Shown one piece after another: positions 21,306 to 32,262 of a stretch of 64,000 nt of DNA. The stretch is from Panulirus ornatus (Eukaryota > Arthropoda > Malacostraca > Decapoda > Palinuridae): positions 12,085,243-12,149,242 of the forward strand of contig NC_092255.1 in assembly GCF_036320965.1 (NCBI RefSeq), given 5' to 3'. How positions within the stretch are numbered: position 1 is the first letter of the stretch; each line of letters starts with the position of its first letter. Both the position numbers and the translations under genes were made by a program. Below the pieces are notes generated by a model, which was not told where the DNA came from, did not search any database, and saw only the letters and a list, made by a program, of their open reading frames with translations.

Positions 21306-22746
21306 CATTATTTTTTTTTTTTTTTTTCTGTCTCCTGCGTTTGCGAGGTAGCGCAAGGAAACAGACGAAAGAAATGGCCCAACCCACCCCCATACACATG
21401 TATATACATACGTCCACACACGCAAATATACATACCTACACAGCTTTCCATGGTTTACCCTAGACGCTTCACATGCCTTGATTCAATCCACTGACAGCAC
21501 GTCAACCCCGGTATACCACATCGCTCCAATTCACTCTATTCCTTGCCATCCTTTCACCCTCCTGCATGTTCAGGCCCCGATCACACAAAATCTTTTTCAC
21601 TCCATCTTTCCACCTCCAATTTGGTCTCCCTCTTCTCCTCGTTCCCTCCACCTCCGACACATATATCCTCTTGGTCAATTTTTCCTCACTCATTCTCTCC
21701 ATATGCCCAAACCATTTCAAAACACCCTCTTCTGCTCTCTCAACCACGCTCTTTTTCTTTCCACACATCTCTCTTACCCTTACGTTACTTACTCGATCAA
21801 ACCACCTCACACCACACATTGTCCTCAAACATCTCATTTCCAGCACATCCATCCTCCTGCGCACAACTCTATCCATAGCCCACGCCTCGCAACCATACAA
21901 CATTGTTGGAACCACTATTCCTTCAAACATACCCATTTTTGCTTTCCGAGATAATGTTCTCGACTTCCACACATTCTTCAAGGCTCCCAGAATTTTCGCC
22001 CCCTCCCCCACCCTATGATCCACTTCCGCTTCCATGGTTCCATCCGCTGCCAGATCCACTCCCAGATATCTAAAACACTTCACTTCCTCCAGTTTTTCTC
22101 CATTCAAACTCACCTCCCAGTTGACTTGACCCTCAACCCTACTGTACCTAATAACCTTGCTCTTATTCACATTTACTCTTAACTTTCTTCTTCCACACAC
22201 TTTACCAAACTCAGTCACCAGCTTCTGCAGTTTCTCACATGAATCAGCCACCAGCGCTGTATCATCAGCAAACAACAACTGACTCACTTCCCAAGCTCTC
22301 TCATCCCCAACAGACTTCATACTTGCCCCTCTTTCCAAAACTCTTGCATTCACCTCCCTAACAACCCCATCCATAAACAAATTAAACAACCATGGAGACA
22401 TCACACACCCCTGCCGCAAACCTACATTCACTGAGAACCAATCACTTTCCTCTCTTCCTACACGTACACATGCCTTACATCCTCGATAAAAACTTTTCAC
22501 CGCTTCTAACAACTTGCCTCCCACACCATATATTCTTAATACCTTCCTCAGAGCATCTCTATCAACTCTATCATATGCCTTCTCCAGATCCATAAATGCT
22601 ACATACAGATCCATTTGCTTTTCTAAGTATTTCTCACATACATTCTTCAAAGCAAACACCTGATCCACACATCCTCTACCACTTCTGAAACCACACTGCT
22701 CTTCCCCAATCTGATGCTCTGTACATGCCTTCACCCTCTCAATCAA
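21306..22746 (-). mobile_element. RTE-A copy A9, 5'-truncated, short class, inserted into RTE-B
   Basis: The minus-strand 5' edge is at ATTGATTGAGAGGGTG (residues IERV), and the 3' end is a T-run on the plus strand after the terminal hairpin. Both sides are RTE-B coding sequence in the same orientation, so A9 landed inside RTE-B. About 90 b of the target coding sequence seem to be missing rather than duplicated. Confidence 0.8.
21502..22746 (-). CDS. RTE-A reverse transcriptase, 414 aa, 5'-truncated, open
   Basis: Open from the truncation point to the VVYRG stop with [46 protein letters not shown] and RGRPNWRWKDG all intact. It lacks the RT fingers and the endonuclease. A few private changes (CGKKKS, SEEKLTK) mark this copy. 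Confidence 0.85.
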   Translation of the reverse strand: MIERVKACTEHQIGEEQCGFRSGRGCVDQVFALKNVCEKYLEKQMDLYVAFMDLEKAYDRVDRDALRKVLRIYGVGGKLLEAVKSFYRGCKACVRVGREESDWFSVNVGLRQGCVMSPWLFNLFMDGVVREVNARVLERGASMKSVGDERAWEVSQLLFADDTALVADSCEKLQKLVTEFGKVCGRRKLRVNVNKSKVIRYSRVEGQVNWEVSLNGEKLEEVKCFRYLGVDLAADGTMEAEVDHRVGEGAKILGALKNVWKSRTLSRKAKMGMFEGIVVPTMLYGCEAWAMDRVVRRRMDVLEMRCLRTMCGVRWFDRVSNVRVREMCGKKKSVVERAEEGVLKWFGHMERMSEEKLTKRIYVSEVEGTRRRGRPNWRWKDGVKKILCDRGLNMQEGERMARNRVNWSDVVYRG

Positions 22747-22850
22747 TTCCCAAGACAGCTCGTAGATACTTGAATTCTCTCACTTCTTCCAGTCTTTCTC
22801 CCTCCATATCCAAAACAGTTTAGTACACCATCTTTCATTCTATATGGTTT
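22747..22850 (-). mobile_element. RTE-B relic, upstream part
   Basis: The minus strand reads VLDMEGERLEEVREFKYLR then AVLG, the thumb-start block of RTE-type RTs. It continues the RTE-B relic at 20755-21305 across insertion A9, with about 30 residues lost at the junction. Confidence 0.65.
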
Positions 22851-23034
22851 TGCATCTCATTTCTCTTTCTCCTTTTCCTGTCTTATGTTCTTTGTAGTTT
22901 AAGATATTGTGGGAGTGAATGGCATTTGTGTATATGCTACACCTGGCTTTAAGCTTATGATGTAAGCTTTGTTCCTTAGAACTTAAAGGAATTTATTTGT
23001 TGTTTGGGGAGAAAAGAAAAAAGTCCAAGCTTTT

Positions 23035-23350
23035 TGTTTTCCATTATAAAATGAATGACATGCATATATGTGTAAGGGATATGTACTGAAAAATGAGTTG
23101 CTATACTTTATATGGCCATAGTATAATGATGGAGTTAATGTACAAATCCCTCAGGGCAGTGGTGGATGAGGGTCTTGGAGTGTGCGTCATTCAGATCTTC
23201 TGTTTCCCCATTATAAAATGAAAGTGATTCATGTACAAGTAAAGTATATGTATGAAAAAGAGCTAATGTGTTTTATGTATCTGTGGTATAACAGTAAAGT
23301 TAATGTGTAGATCACCTAGGGAAACAGTGGATTGTGTGCGTCAGCCAGTG
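23035..23350 (+). repeat. Diverged ~160-b tandem repeat
   Basis: Two units (about 23035-23200 and 23201-23350) share CCATTATAAAATGAA, a TATGTA(C/T)(T/G)GAAAAA(T/G)GAG(T/C) stretch, GTATAA...AGTTAATGT and GTGTGCGTCA. They lie in a presumed intron. Confidence 0.6.
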
Positions 23351-23748
23351 TCTCAGTTTAAGGTGTCACTGAGTCACCATTCATGGTGCTGCCTAGGGCA
23401 AAAACCGAGGCAACACCCAGTAGGCATGCAAATATCATAATGTTAGTAGACCATTAAAAAGAAACTGAAGATATTTACAACTACAGTGACTCCTAACACT
23501 TCCTGGACTGTCAGCCATATGTGTCACCAGGCATTTACGGGTTAAGAGGAGATGGTGGTAAGTTGTTGTTTGTGGAAGGTGATCACGTCCTTTTGGTCAG
23601 ATGGTAAGATTATTCACAGGTCATTGTTGTAGTTTCACTTGACGTTGAAGAAAGCAGGGTTCTCATTTTCCTTGCTCATTAGTCTTTTGTAGGATGACAT
23701 AACCTGTCACAAGTTTCAAATACATTCTTATATTTTTTTTTTTTTCAG

Positions 23749-23917
23749 AGTGAGGCTGCATATGTTGCAAAGAGAGCTGAACAGATAAGAAGAGGCTTGA
23801 TAAGGTATACACACAAGAAAGAAGAGAAGTACAATTTCTATAATTTGTGGAGTAATGAGGGTGAAAAACTGAGGGGGATACACAATCATCTACCTGCACC
23901 AAAAGCAAGATTACCAG
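23749..23917 (+). CDS. BOP1: Internal exon of a host gene resembling ribosome biogenesis protein BOP1
   Basis: A 169-b exon with a strong acceptor (T-run then TTTTTCAG ending at 23748) and donor GTTAGT at 23918. It starts in phase 0 and ends in phase 1. The 56 codons include EQIRRGLIRY, YNFYNLWSNEGEK and IHNHLPAPKARLP. Known BOP1/ERB1 proteins carry an FYDLW...H.H.PAPK..LPG segment just before the conserved GHAESYNPPPEY, which the next exon would encode. BOP1 acts with PES1 and WDR12 in 60S ribosome maturation in the nucleolus. No other exon of the gene was found in the window, so introns on both sides are long and full of elements. The name rests on this short match. Confidence 0.7.
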
Positions 23918-24055
23918 GTTAGTTATATGGATTGAAATACTGTTAATGATATATTCTTCATGTCAGGTTCTCTTCAGGTGAAGAACCCATTTTCTCTAAC
24001 AAAGCAGTATTCTTCAGGTGCCTCCATCCATATTTAGGATATTTTATTGCTTGTT

Positions 24056-24489
24056 TCTTTTTTTATCAGGTTTATCTATCTATCTGTACCTGTTCCCTTA
24101 TGGAGCTCCCTTGAGGGGATGGCCATGCAATAGTCTCCATAACTAGTAAACTCCACTAATTCCTGAGCTATGATTAGGGCAGTTTGTTGAAATGTAGCTT
24201 ACTTTGACTTATTTTCTCCAGTATGGCACAAACAGAACATGCACTCATCAAGGCTAATTGGATGAAAGAACAAAGAAGAAAGTAGAAATTAGTTAGGGCT
24301 GTACAGGTGTTTGTAAGTATGACTTAAAGCTTACATGCTCAAGGGAAGGAGATATCTTAATGGCCTCTCTTCAGTTGGCTAGTTTTCGCATAGAAATTGT
24401 GGGAGTCACCAGCCTAATGGGTGCCATGGATTGAAACCTTCAGGTGGGGACACATGCAAACAGCTCAAGAGAACTGTGGCCAAAATAAT
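24056..24489 (+). repeat. 434-b direct repeat, left copy, flanking RTE-A copy A10
   Basis: Matches 26888-27321 base for base over 434 b with two substitutions (24112 T/C and 24225 G/A) and no indels. It begins TCTTTTTTTATCAGG and ends GGCCAAAATAAT. The copies sit exactly at the two ends of A10, so this reads as a very long target-site duplication. Confidence 0.9.
24070..24140 (-). repeat. RTE-B-type 3' tail scrap inside the direct repeat
   Basis: The minus strand reads GAGACTATTGCATGGCC, then CCTCAAGGGAGCTCCAT, AAGGGAACAGGTACAGATAG and ATAGATA. This resembles the tails at 1800-1890 (plus) and 20755-20870 (minus). It was present in the target before A10 inserted because both repeat copies carry it. 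Confidence 0.55.
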
Positions 24490-26887
24490 TTTTATTTTAT
24501 TTATTTATTTTTTTTATTATACTTTGTCGCTGTCTCCCGCGTTTGCGAGGTAGCGCAAGGAAACAGACGAAAGAAATGGCCCAACCCCCCCCCCCCCCAT
24601 ACACATGTATATACATATGTCCACACACGCAAATATACATACCTACACAGCTTTCCATGGTTTACCCCAGACGCTTCACATGCCTTGCTTCAATCCACTG
24701 ACAGCACGTCAACCCCGGTATACCACATTGCTCCAATTCACTCTATTCCTTGCCCTCCTTTCACTCTCCTGCATGTTCAGGCCCCGATCACACAAAATCT
24801 TTTTCACTCCATCTTTCCACCTCCAATTTGGTCTCCCTCTTCTCCTTGTTCCCTCCACCTCCGACACATATATCCTCTTGGTCAATCTTTCCTCACTCAT
24901 CCTCTCCATGTGCCCAAACCACTTCAAAACACCCTCTTCTGCTCTCTCAACCACGCTCTTTTTATTTCCACACATCTCTCTTACCCTTACGTTACTCACT
25001 CGATCAAACCACCTCACACCACACATTGTCCTCAAACATCTCATTTCCAGCACATCCATCCTCCTGCGCACAACTCTATCCATAGCCCACGCCTCGCAAC
25101 CATACAACATTGTTGGAACCACTATTCCTTCAAACATACCCATTTTTGCTTTCCGAGATAATGTTCTCGACGTCCACACATTCTTCAAGGCCCCCAGGAT
25201 TTTCGCCCCCTCCCCCACCCTATGATCCACTTCCGCTTCCATGGTTCCATCCGCTGCCAGATCCACTCCCAGATATCTAAAACACTTCACTTCCTCCAGT
25301 TTTTCTCCATTCAAACTCACCTCCCAATTGACTTGACCCTCAACCCTACTGTACCTAATAACCTTGCTCTTATTCACATTTACTCTTAACTTTCTTCTTC
25401 CACACACTTTTCCAAACTCAGTCACCAGCTTCTGCAGTTTCTCACATGAATCAGCCACCAGCGCTGTATCATCAGCGAACAACAACTGACTCACTTCCCA
25501 AGCTCTCTCATCCCCAACAGACTTCATACTTGCCCCTCTTTCCAAAACTCTTGCATTTACCTCCCTAACAACCCCATCCATAAACAAATTAAACAACCAT
25601 GGAGACATCACACACCCCTGCCGCAAACCTACATTCACTGAGAACCAATCACTTTCCTCTCTTCCTACACGTACACATGCCTTACATCCTCGATAAAAAC
25701 TTTTCACTGCTTCTAACAACTTGCCTCCCACACCATATATTCTTAATACCTTCCACAGAGCATCTCTATCAACTCTATCATATGCCTTCTCCAGATCCAT
25801 AAATGCTACATACAAATCCATTTGCTTTTCTAAGTATTTCTCACATACATTCTTCAAAGCAAACACCTGATCCACACATCCTCTACCACTTCTGAAACCA
25901 CACTGCTCTTCCCCAATCTGATGCTCTGTACATGCCTTCACCCTCTCAATCAATACCCTCCCATATAATTTACCAGGAATACTCAACAAACTTATACCTC
26001 TGTAATTTGAGCACTCACTCTTATCCCCTTTGCCTTTGTACAATGGCACTATGCACGCATTCCGCCAATCCTCAGGCACCTCACCATGAGTCATACATAC
26101 ATTAGATAACCTTACCAACCAGTCAACAATACAGTCACCCCCTTTTTTAATAAATTCCACTGCAATACCATCCAAACCTGCTGCCTTGCCGGCTTTCATC
26201 TTCCGCAAAGCTTTCACTACCTCTTCTCTGTTTACCAAATCATTTTCCCTAACCCTCTCACTTTGCACACCACCTCGACCAAAACACCCTATATCTGCCA
26301 CTCTATCATCAAACGCATTCAACAAACCTTCAAAATACTCACTCCATCTCCTTCTCACATCACCACTACTTGTTATCACCTCCCCATTTGCGCCCTTCAC
26401 TGAAGTTCCCATTTGCTCCCTTGTCTTACGCACTTTATTTACCTCCTTCCAGAACATCTTTTTATTCTCCCTAAAATTTAATGATACTCTCTCACCCCAA
26501 CTCTCATTTGCCCTTTTTTTCACCTCTTGCACCTTTCTCTTGACCTCCTGTCTCTTTCTTTTATACATCTCCCACTCAATTGCATTTTTTCCCTGCAAAA
26601 ATCGTCCAAAATGCCTCTCTCTTCTCTTTCACTAATGCTCTTACTTCTTTATCCCACCACTCACTACCCTTTCTAATCAACCCACCTCCCACTCTTCTCA
26701 TGCCACAAGCATCTTTTGCGCAATCCATCACTGATTCCCTAAATACATCCCATTCCTCCCCCACTCCCCTTACTTCCATTGTTCTCACCTTTTTCCATTC
26801 TGTACTCAGTCTCTCCTGGTACTTCCTCACACAGGTCTCTTTCTCAAGCTCACTTACTCTCACCACCCTCTTCACCCCAACATTCAC
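24490..26887 (-). mobile_element. RTE-A copy A10, 5'-truncated, short class, with long target duplication
   Basis: The minus-strand 5' edge is at AAGAGTGAATGTTGGG, at the endonuclease/linker border. The 3' end after the hairpin is TATAATAAAAAAAATAAATAA. It lies between 434-b direct repeats in the presumed BOP1 intron, antisense to the exon, 139 b from the splice donor to the left repeat. The left repeat and the element share CTCTTTT-like bases at the 5' junction, suggesting microhomology. Confidence 0.9.
24709..26598 (-). CDS. RTE-A reverse transcriptase, 629 aa, longest uninterrupted RT frame
   Basis: Residues 1-60 are a basic linker ([22 protein letters not shown]). RT follows: AGLDGIAVEFIKKGG (140-154), IVPLYKGKGDKSECSNYRG (183-201), CGFRSGRG (233-240), motif A AFMDLEKAYD with catalytic D268, motif B GLRQGCVMSPWLF (324-336), motif [13 protein letters not shown] with D376 and D377, and FRYLGVDL (440-447). 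The C-terminal domain has LYGCEAWAMD (498-507), WFGHMERM (560-567) and RRRGRPNWRWKDG (585-597). It stops at VVYRG. The Met is an internal codon; an open stretch upstream (26576-26887, another frame) is the broken linker, so one frameshift lies near 26600. The layout fits the RTE clade: single-ORF APE/RT elements with short 3' UTRs. Confidence 0.9.
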   Translation of the reverse strand: MQGKNAIEWEMYKRKRQEVKRKVQEVKKRANESWGERVSLNFRENKKMFWKEVNKVRKTREQMGTSVKGANGEVITSSGDVRRRWSEYFEGLLNAFDDRVADIGCFGRGGVQSERVRENDLVNREEVVKALRKMKAGKAAGLDGIAVEFIKKGGDCIVDWLVRLSNVCMTHGEVPEDWRNACIVPLYKGKGDKSECSNYRGISLLSIPGKLYGRVLIERVKACTEHQIGEEQCGFRSGRGCVDQVFALKNVCEKYLEKQMDLYVAFMDLEKAYDRVDRDALWKVLRIYGVGGKLLEAVKSFYRGCKACVRVGREESDWFSVNVGLRQGCVMSPWLFNLFMDGVVREVNARVLERGASMKSVGDERAWEVSQLLFADDTALVADSCEKLQKLVTEFGKVCGRRKLRVNVNKSKVIRYSRVEGQVNWEVSLNGEKLEEVKCFRYLGVDLAADGTMEAEVDHRVGEGAKILGALKNVWTSRTLSRKAKMGMFEGIVVPTMLYGCEAWAMDRVVRRRMDVLEMRCLRTMCGVRWFDRVSNVRVREMCGNKKSVVERAEEGVLKWFGHMERMSEERLTKRIYVSEVEGTRRRGRPNWRWKDGVKKILCDRGLNMQESERRARNRVNWSNVVYRG

Positions 26888-27321
26888 TCTTTTTTTATCA
26901 GGTTTATCTATCTATCTGTACCTGTTCCCTTATGGAGCTCCCTCGAGGGGATGGCCATGCAATAGTCTCCATAACTAGTAAACTCCACTAATTCCTGAGC
27001 TATGATTAGGGCAGTTTGTTGAAATGTAGCTTACTTTGACTTATTTTCTCCAGTATAGCACAAACAGAACATGCACTCATCAAGGCTAATTGGATGAAAG
27101 AACAAAGAAGAAAGTAGAAATTAGTTAGGGCTGTACAGGTGTTTGTAAGTATGACTTAAAGCTTACATGCTCAAGGGAAGGAGATATCTTAATGGCCTCT
27201 CTTCAGTTGGCTAGTTTTCGCATAGAAATTGTGGGAGTCACCAGCCTAATGGGTGCCATGGATTGAAACCTTCAGGTGGGGACACATGCAAACAGCTCAA
27301 GAGAACTGTGGCCAAAATAAT
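26888..27321 (+). repeat. 434-b direct repeat, right copy, flanking RTE-A copy A10
   Basis: Partner of 24056-24489, and the continuation of the target DNA (next bases ATTTGCTGAATAAAG). Two mismatches in 434 b. Confidence 0.9.
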
Positions 27322-27396
27322 ATTTGCTGAATAAAGAGAGACAAATAACATTGTAGTATGCAGAAAGCGAAGATTAGAGAGGTGATACCAAGAGCA

Positions 27397-27610
27397 TTAA
27401 TGCAGCAGAAGTTTTTTAGTTTCACTGTAGCTGATAGAAAGGTAGAGGAATAGCCAACCAAGTTGTGTAATTAGTATTCCATACTTGGGTGAATTTAACT
27501 CCTGGTATATATGAAATAGGCTCCAAGAAATATAATTTTGGTACCCAAACAACACTCCCATATGGTGGGCCACCATATGAAAATGGAAGCCCAAATTACC
27601 ATAATAAAAT
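27397..27610 (-). mobile_element. CR1/Jockey-like RT C-terminal relic
   Basis: The minus strand reads MGVLFGYQNYISWSLFHIY then QELNSPKYG in place of the usual LGVLFR..NYFS..LL.LYK...P.MEY block seen in the element at 1-1645. Short and very diverged. Confidence 0.4.
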
Positions 27611-28044
27611 GAACATTAAGAATGTCTAGATAACTGGCTACTAGATTTTTATCAGTTATGAGCCATAAAACAAATTTTTTTAGACAAAACATCTCTCTAT
27701 ATGCCATTATCTCTACCTGAAATCACCCTGCATTTACTTGGGATGCTTGTGTGTTTTCAGAGCTCAGAGCATAAAAACAAAGGGTATCTTTTTTTTTTGT
27801 GCACAAGTGATCTGTAAAGGCATCATCTTGATTAAGAGGCAAGCTGATCTTAATAGGAGACAACAGAACTGACTCACCCTTAGCCAAAACATAGTGTCTT
27901 TAAAGATCAGTTAAAAGACACCATCAGTAATATTGGCTTTTGCCTCTTTAGCTACTTATTGTTCATCTCCAGAGAACTGGTGGTAAACAGTCAGCAGGTG
28001 CACTGGGAGGAGAGATTCTTTTAGATATCCTCATGGGAAATCAG
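27611..28044. other. Unassigned spacer
   Basis: AT-rich, nothing recognised. Confidence 0.4.
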
Positions 28045-28249
28045 TCTTCCGACTTTTAATTTTTCCAATGAGGAAACACTGGTCATCCTTACCCTTTGCT
28101 GTGCAATCATCCATAGCAGAGGCAGTTCACTTATTGAATTCAGACCTGTCTTCCAACTTTCAGTTTTTCTAGTAAAGAAACACTGGTCATCCCTACTGCT
28201 TTGCTATGGACTCATCCTTGGCAGAGGCAGTTGATTTCTTTCAGACCTG
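28045..28249 (+). repeat. Diverged ~103-b tandem repeat
   Basis: Units 28045-28148 and 28149-28249 both start TCTTCC(G/A)ACTTT, share GAAACACTGGTCATCC and GCAGAGGCAGTT, and end TTCAGACCTG. Confidence 0.75.
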
Positions 28250-28379
28250 CCTTTGGCCAGTTGGAGACTGACACAGAGATGATATCATTGATCTGTTTCT
28301 GGCTGCCTGGCAGGCACATTGCCAATTGTAATCACCACCCCACTAGATGTATACCCATCTGAAGCTACCTTCCCAACAT

Positions 28380-28535
28380 GGTCGTTTTGTCTGTTTACGG
28401 ATGGGGTAGTTAGAGATATGGATGCAAGATTTGGTTAGAGGGATAGGTCTGCATTTTGTCATGGGTGTGGAGGCTTGGGAGACAAGTCGGTTACTGTTTG
28501 CTGATGATGTGGCATTGGTGGTGGATTTCCCCATC
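28380..28535 (+). mobile_element. RTE relic A11, RT motif B-C scrap
   Basis: Broken frame reading LFTDGVVRDMDARF, then (frame change) WETSRLLFADDVALVVD, parallel to FMDGVVREVNAR...[12 protein letters not shown] of RTE-A. Only ~150 b remain. Confidence 0.6.
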
Positions 28536-28795
28536 TTTCAGCTGCCCTTATTTCACTTTCTTTCGTACTCCTCCCAGTTACTCATACTCCATTGCTGACA
28601 TCTTCCTCTTCTGTTTTGCTAGCAATTCAGCTTCCTAATTTCATCATTCAGTGTTCTCTCTCAAACATCAACATTACATTCCATGTGCATACACTTCATT
28701 TTCATGCTTAAGCACTCTTTCGCCCAAATGCTTTCCACTGCTGTTCTGCTCCCTAAGTTTCATTAGCTCCTACCCTGTTCCTGTCTTTACTAAGT

Positions 28796-29040
28796 CTATC
28801 TTGATGTGTTTGCCCTCAGGCCACTGACCTTTTCAGTCAGTTTCTTTCCCCAAATCCACCAACAACCTTCACTCTCCACCAAGAGATGATTTGACATTCC
28901 ACCTGCCACTTTTCTCAGCATGGTCATATACAAGTTCTTCTTTGCATACCAGTCAGTTAACAGTTCATGAAAGCCCATAAACCAGTAATCCTTCTCACCC
29001 AATGGTGCATGCTCCTTTTCTTGAACCATATATTGCTGAA
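28796..29040 (-). mobile_element. Old RTE-type endonuclease relic
   Basis: The minus strand reads LTDWYAKKNLYMTMLRKVA then GGMSNHLLVE, comparable to the DYVLIDR...[10 protein letters not shown] end of an RTE endonuclease but clearly not RTE-A. The stretch 28536-28795 shows nothing else certain. Confidence 0.45.
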
Positions 29041-29112
29041 TACTGTTCTGCTTCTACCACACAAAGCTTTTTATTTTCATTTGCTCTAGGGACCCTTGTA
29101 ACCTCAATTACA

Positions 29113-32100
29113 AGTTCACACTCAGTCTCTATCTGTCATGTGTAATGCACCAAAACCAGAGCTCCCTATCCACATCTATGCCCCACAGACCATTCCATGG
29201 TTTACCCCAAACGCTTCACATGCCCTGGTTCAGTCCATTGACAGCATGTCATTTCAATTCACTCTATTCCTTGCACGCCTCTCACCCTCCTGTATGTTCA
29301 GGCCGTGATCACTCAAAATCTTTTTCACTCCATCGTTCCACCTCCAGTTTGGTGTCCCACTTCTCCTTGATCCCTTCACCTCTGACACATATCCTCTTTG
29401 TCAATCTTTCCTTACTCATTCTCTCCATATGTCCAAACCATTTCAACACACCCACTTCTACTCTCTCAACCACAGTCTTTTTATTTTCACACATATCCCT
29501 TATGCTTTAATTACTTACTTGATCAAACCACTTCACACCACATATTGTCCTCAAACATTTCATTTCCAACACATCCACCCTCCTCTGTACATCCCTATCT
29601 ATAGCCCATGCCTTGCAACCATATGACATTGTTAGAACTACTATTCCTTCAAAACATACCTATTTTTGCTCTCTGAGATAACATTCTTTCCCTCTGCCCA
29701 TTCTTCATTGCTCCCAGAACCTTCACTCCCTCCCCACCCTTTGACTCACTTCTGCTTCCGTAGTTCCATCCGCTGCTTAGTTCACTCCTAGATATCTAGA
29801 ACACTCTACTTCCTTCAGTTTTTTTCTATTGAAACTTACACCCAAGTTAACTTGTCGCTCAGCCCTACTGAACCTAATATAATAACCTTGCTCTTTTCCA
29901 ACCTCAGTTACCAACCTCTGCAGTTTCTCCCTGGAATCAGCCATTAGAGCTGTATCATCGGCAAACAACAACTGACTCACTTCCCAGGCCCTCTAATCCA
30001 CAACAGACTGCATACTCACCCCTCACTCCAAAACTCTTGCATGTACCTCCCAAACCACCCCATCCATAGATAAATTAGATAACCATGATGACATCACCCA
30101 CTATGAACCAGTCACTCTCCTCTCTGCCTACTCTGCTTCTAGCAACTTACCTCCCACACCATATACTCTTAAAACCTTCCACAAAGCATCTCTATCAACC
30201 CTATCATATGCTTTCTCCAGATCCATATATGCTACATACAAATCCATCTATTTTTGTAAGTATTTCAGACATACATTCTTCATAGCAGACACCTGATCCA
30301 CACATCCTCTACCACTTCTGAAGCCACACTGCTCTTCCCCATTCTAATGCTCTGTACATACCTTCACCCTCTCAATCAATACCCTCCCATAAAATTTCCT
30401 AGTAATATTCAGCAGACTTATGCCTCTGTAGTTTGAACACTTACCTTTATCTCCTTTGCCTTTGTACAGTGGCACTATGCATGCATTCCGCCAATCATCA
30501 GGCACTTCACCAACATCCATTCGTACATTGAATATCCTCACCAACCAGTCAACAACACAGTCATCCCCTTTTTTTTTTTTTAAATAAAGTCCACTGTAAT
30601 ACCATCCAAACCCACCGCCTTCCCAGATTTCATCTTCTCCAAAGCTTTCATTACCTCTTCTATGTTAACCAAACCATTCTCTCTGATCCTCTCACTTCAC
30701 ATTCCACCCTGACTAAAACACCCTATATTTGCCATTCTGTCATCTAACACATTCAACAAACCTTCAAAATACTCACTCCATCTCCTTCTCACTTCATCAC
30801 TACCTGCTAATACCTCCATGCTTGCCCCCTTCACAGATGTTCCCATTGCATACTTGTGATACACACATTATTTCCCTCCACCCAAAACATCTTTTAATTC
30901 TTCCTAAGATTTGATTATACTTTCTTACCCCAACTCTCATTCGCCCTCTTTTTCTCCTCTTACACCTTTTTCTTGACCTCCTGCTGCTTTCTTTTATACA
31001 TCTTCCAGTCATTTGCACTACTTTCCTGCAAATATCCCCCTAATGCCTCTCTTTTTTTTCTTTCACTAACAACCTTACTTCTTCATCCCACCACTCACTA
31101 CCCTTTCTAATCTGCCCGTCTCCCACCTTTTTCATGCCACATGCATCTTTTGCACAAGCCATCACAGCTTCCCTAAATACTCCCATTCCTCACCGACTCC
31201 CCTCATGTCATTTGCTCTCAACTTTTGCCATTCTACACTCAGTCTCTCTTGGTACTTCCTCACACAAGTCTCCTTTCCGTGCTCACATACTCTTACCACT
31301 CTCTTCTCCCCAACATTCTTTCTTATTTTCCGGAAACCTCTGCAAATTTTCACCTTTGCCCGTGCAGGACAGTAATCAGACATCCCTCCAGCTGTCCCTC
31401 TCAGCACACTATCATCTAAAAGTCTCTCTTTTACATTCCTGTCAATTAACACATAATCCAGTAATGCCCTTTGACCATCTCTCCTACTCACATATGTATA
31501 CTTATGTATATCTCTCTTTTTAAACCAGGTATTCCCAATCACCAGTCTTTTTCAGCACACAAATCTACAAGTTCTTCCATTTCCATTTACAACTCTGAAC
31601 ACCACATGTACACCAATTATACCCTCAGCTGCCACTTTACTCACAATCGCATTTAAATCACCCATCACCATAACCCGATCTCGTGCATTAAAGCTGATGA
31701 TACATTCACTCAGCTGCTTACAAAACACTTGCCTCTTATGATCTTTCTTCTCATGACCATGTGCATAGGCACTGATAATCACCCATATCTGTTCATTCAC
31801 TTTCAGTTTTACCCAAATCAATCTAGAATTTACTTTCTTACGCTCTAACACATACTCCCAAAACTCCTGCTTCAGGAGTAGTGCTACTCCTTCCTTAGCT
31901 CTTGTCTTCTCACCAACCCCTGACTTTACTCCCAAGTCTTTCCCAAACCACTCTTCCCTTTTACACTTGAGCTTCATTTCCCATAGAGCCAAAACATCCA
32001 GGTTTCTTTCCTCAAACATACTACCTATCTCCTTTCTTCTCATCTTGCTTTCTTCCACACACATTCAGACACCCCATTCTGAGGCTTTGAGGAGGATGAG

Positions 32101-32258
32101 CACTCCTCTCTTGACTCCCTTTTCTGTTTCCCTTTCTAGAAATTTAAATACAAGGAGACAGGGTGTTTCCAGGCCCCCTCTCCTGCCCTCTTTTGTCACC
32201 TTCTAAGACATGCAAGGAATACATGGGAAGTATTCTTTTTCCCCTATCCCCAGGGATA
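29113..32258 (-). mobile_element. RTE-A copy A12, old near full-length copy, long class
   Basis: The minus strand starts at the 5' head (ATCCCTGGGGATAGGGG at ~32240-32258), then endonuclease (31552-32064: GAYAHGHEKK, MGDLNAIV), linker (31162-31542: MSDYCPARAKVKI), RT fingers (30344-30544), [15 protein letters not shown] (29777-29980) and C-terminus (29309-29494: WFGHMERMSKERLTKR), ending in partial long UTR module 1. The terminal hairpin is missing. There are many frameshifts and stops. It shows that the autonomous element begins at the TTATCCCTGGGG head. Confidence 0.85.
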
Positions 32259-32262
32259 TATA

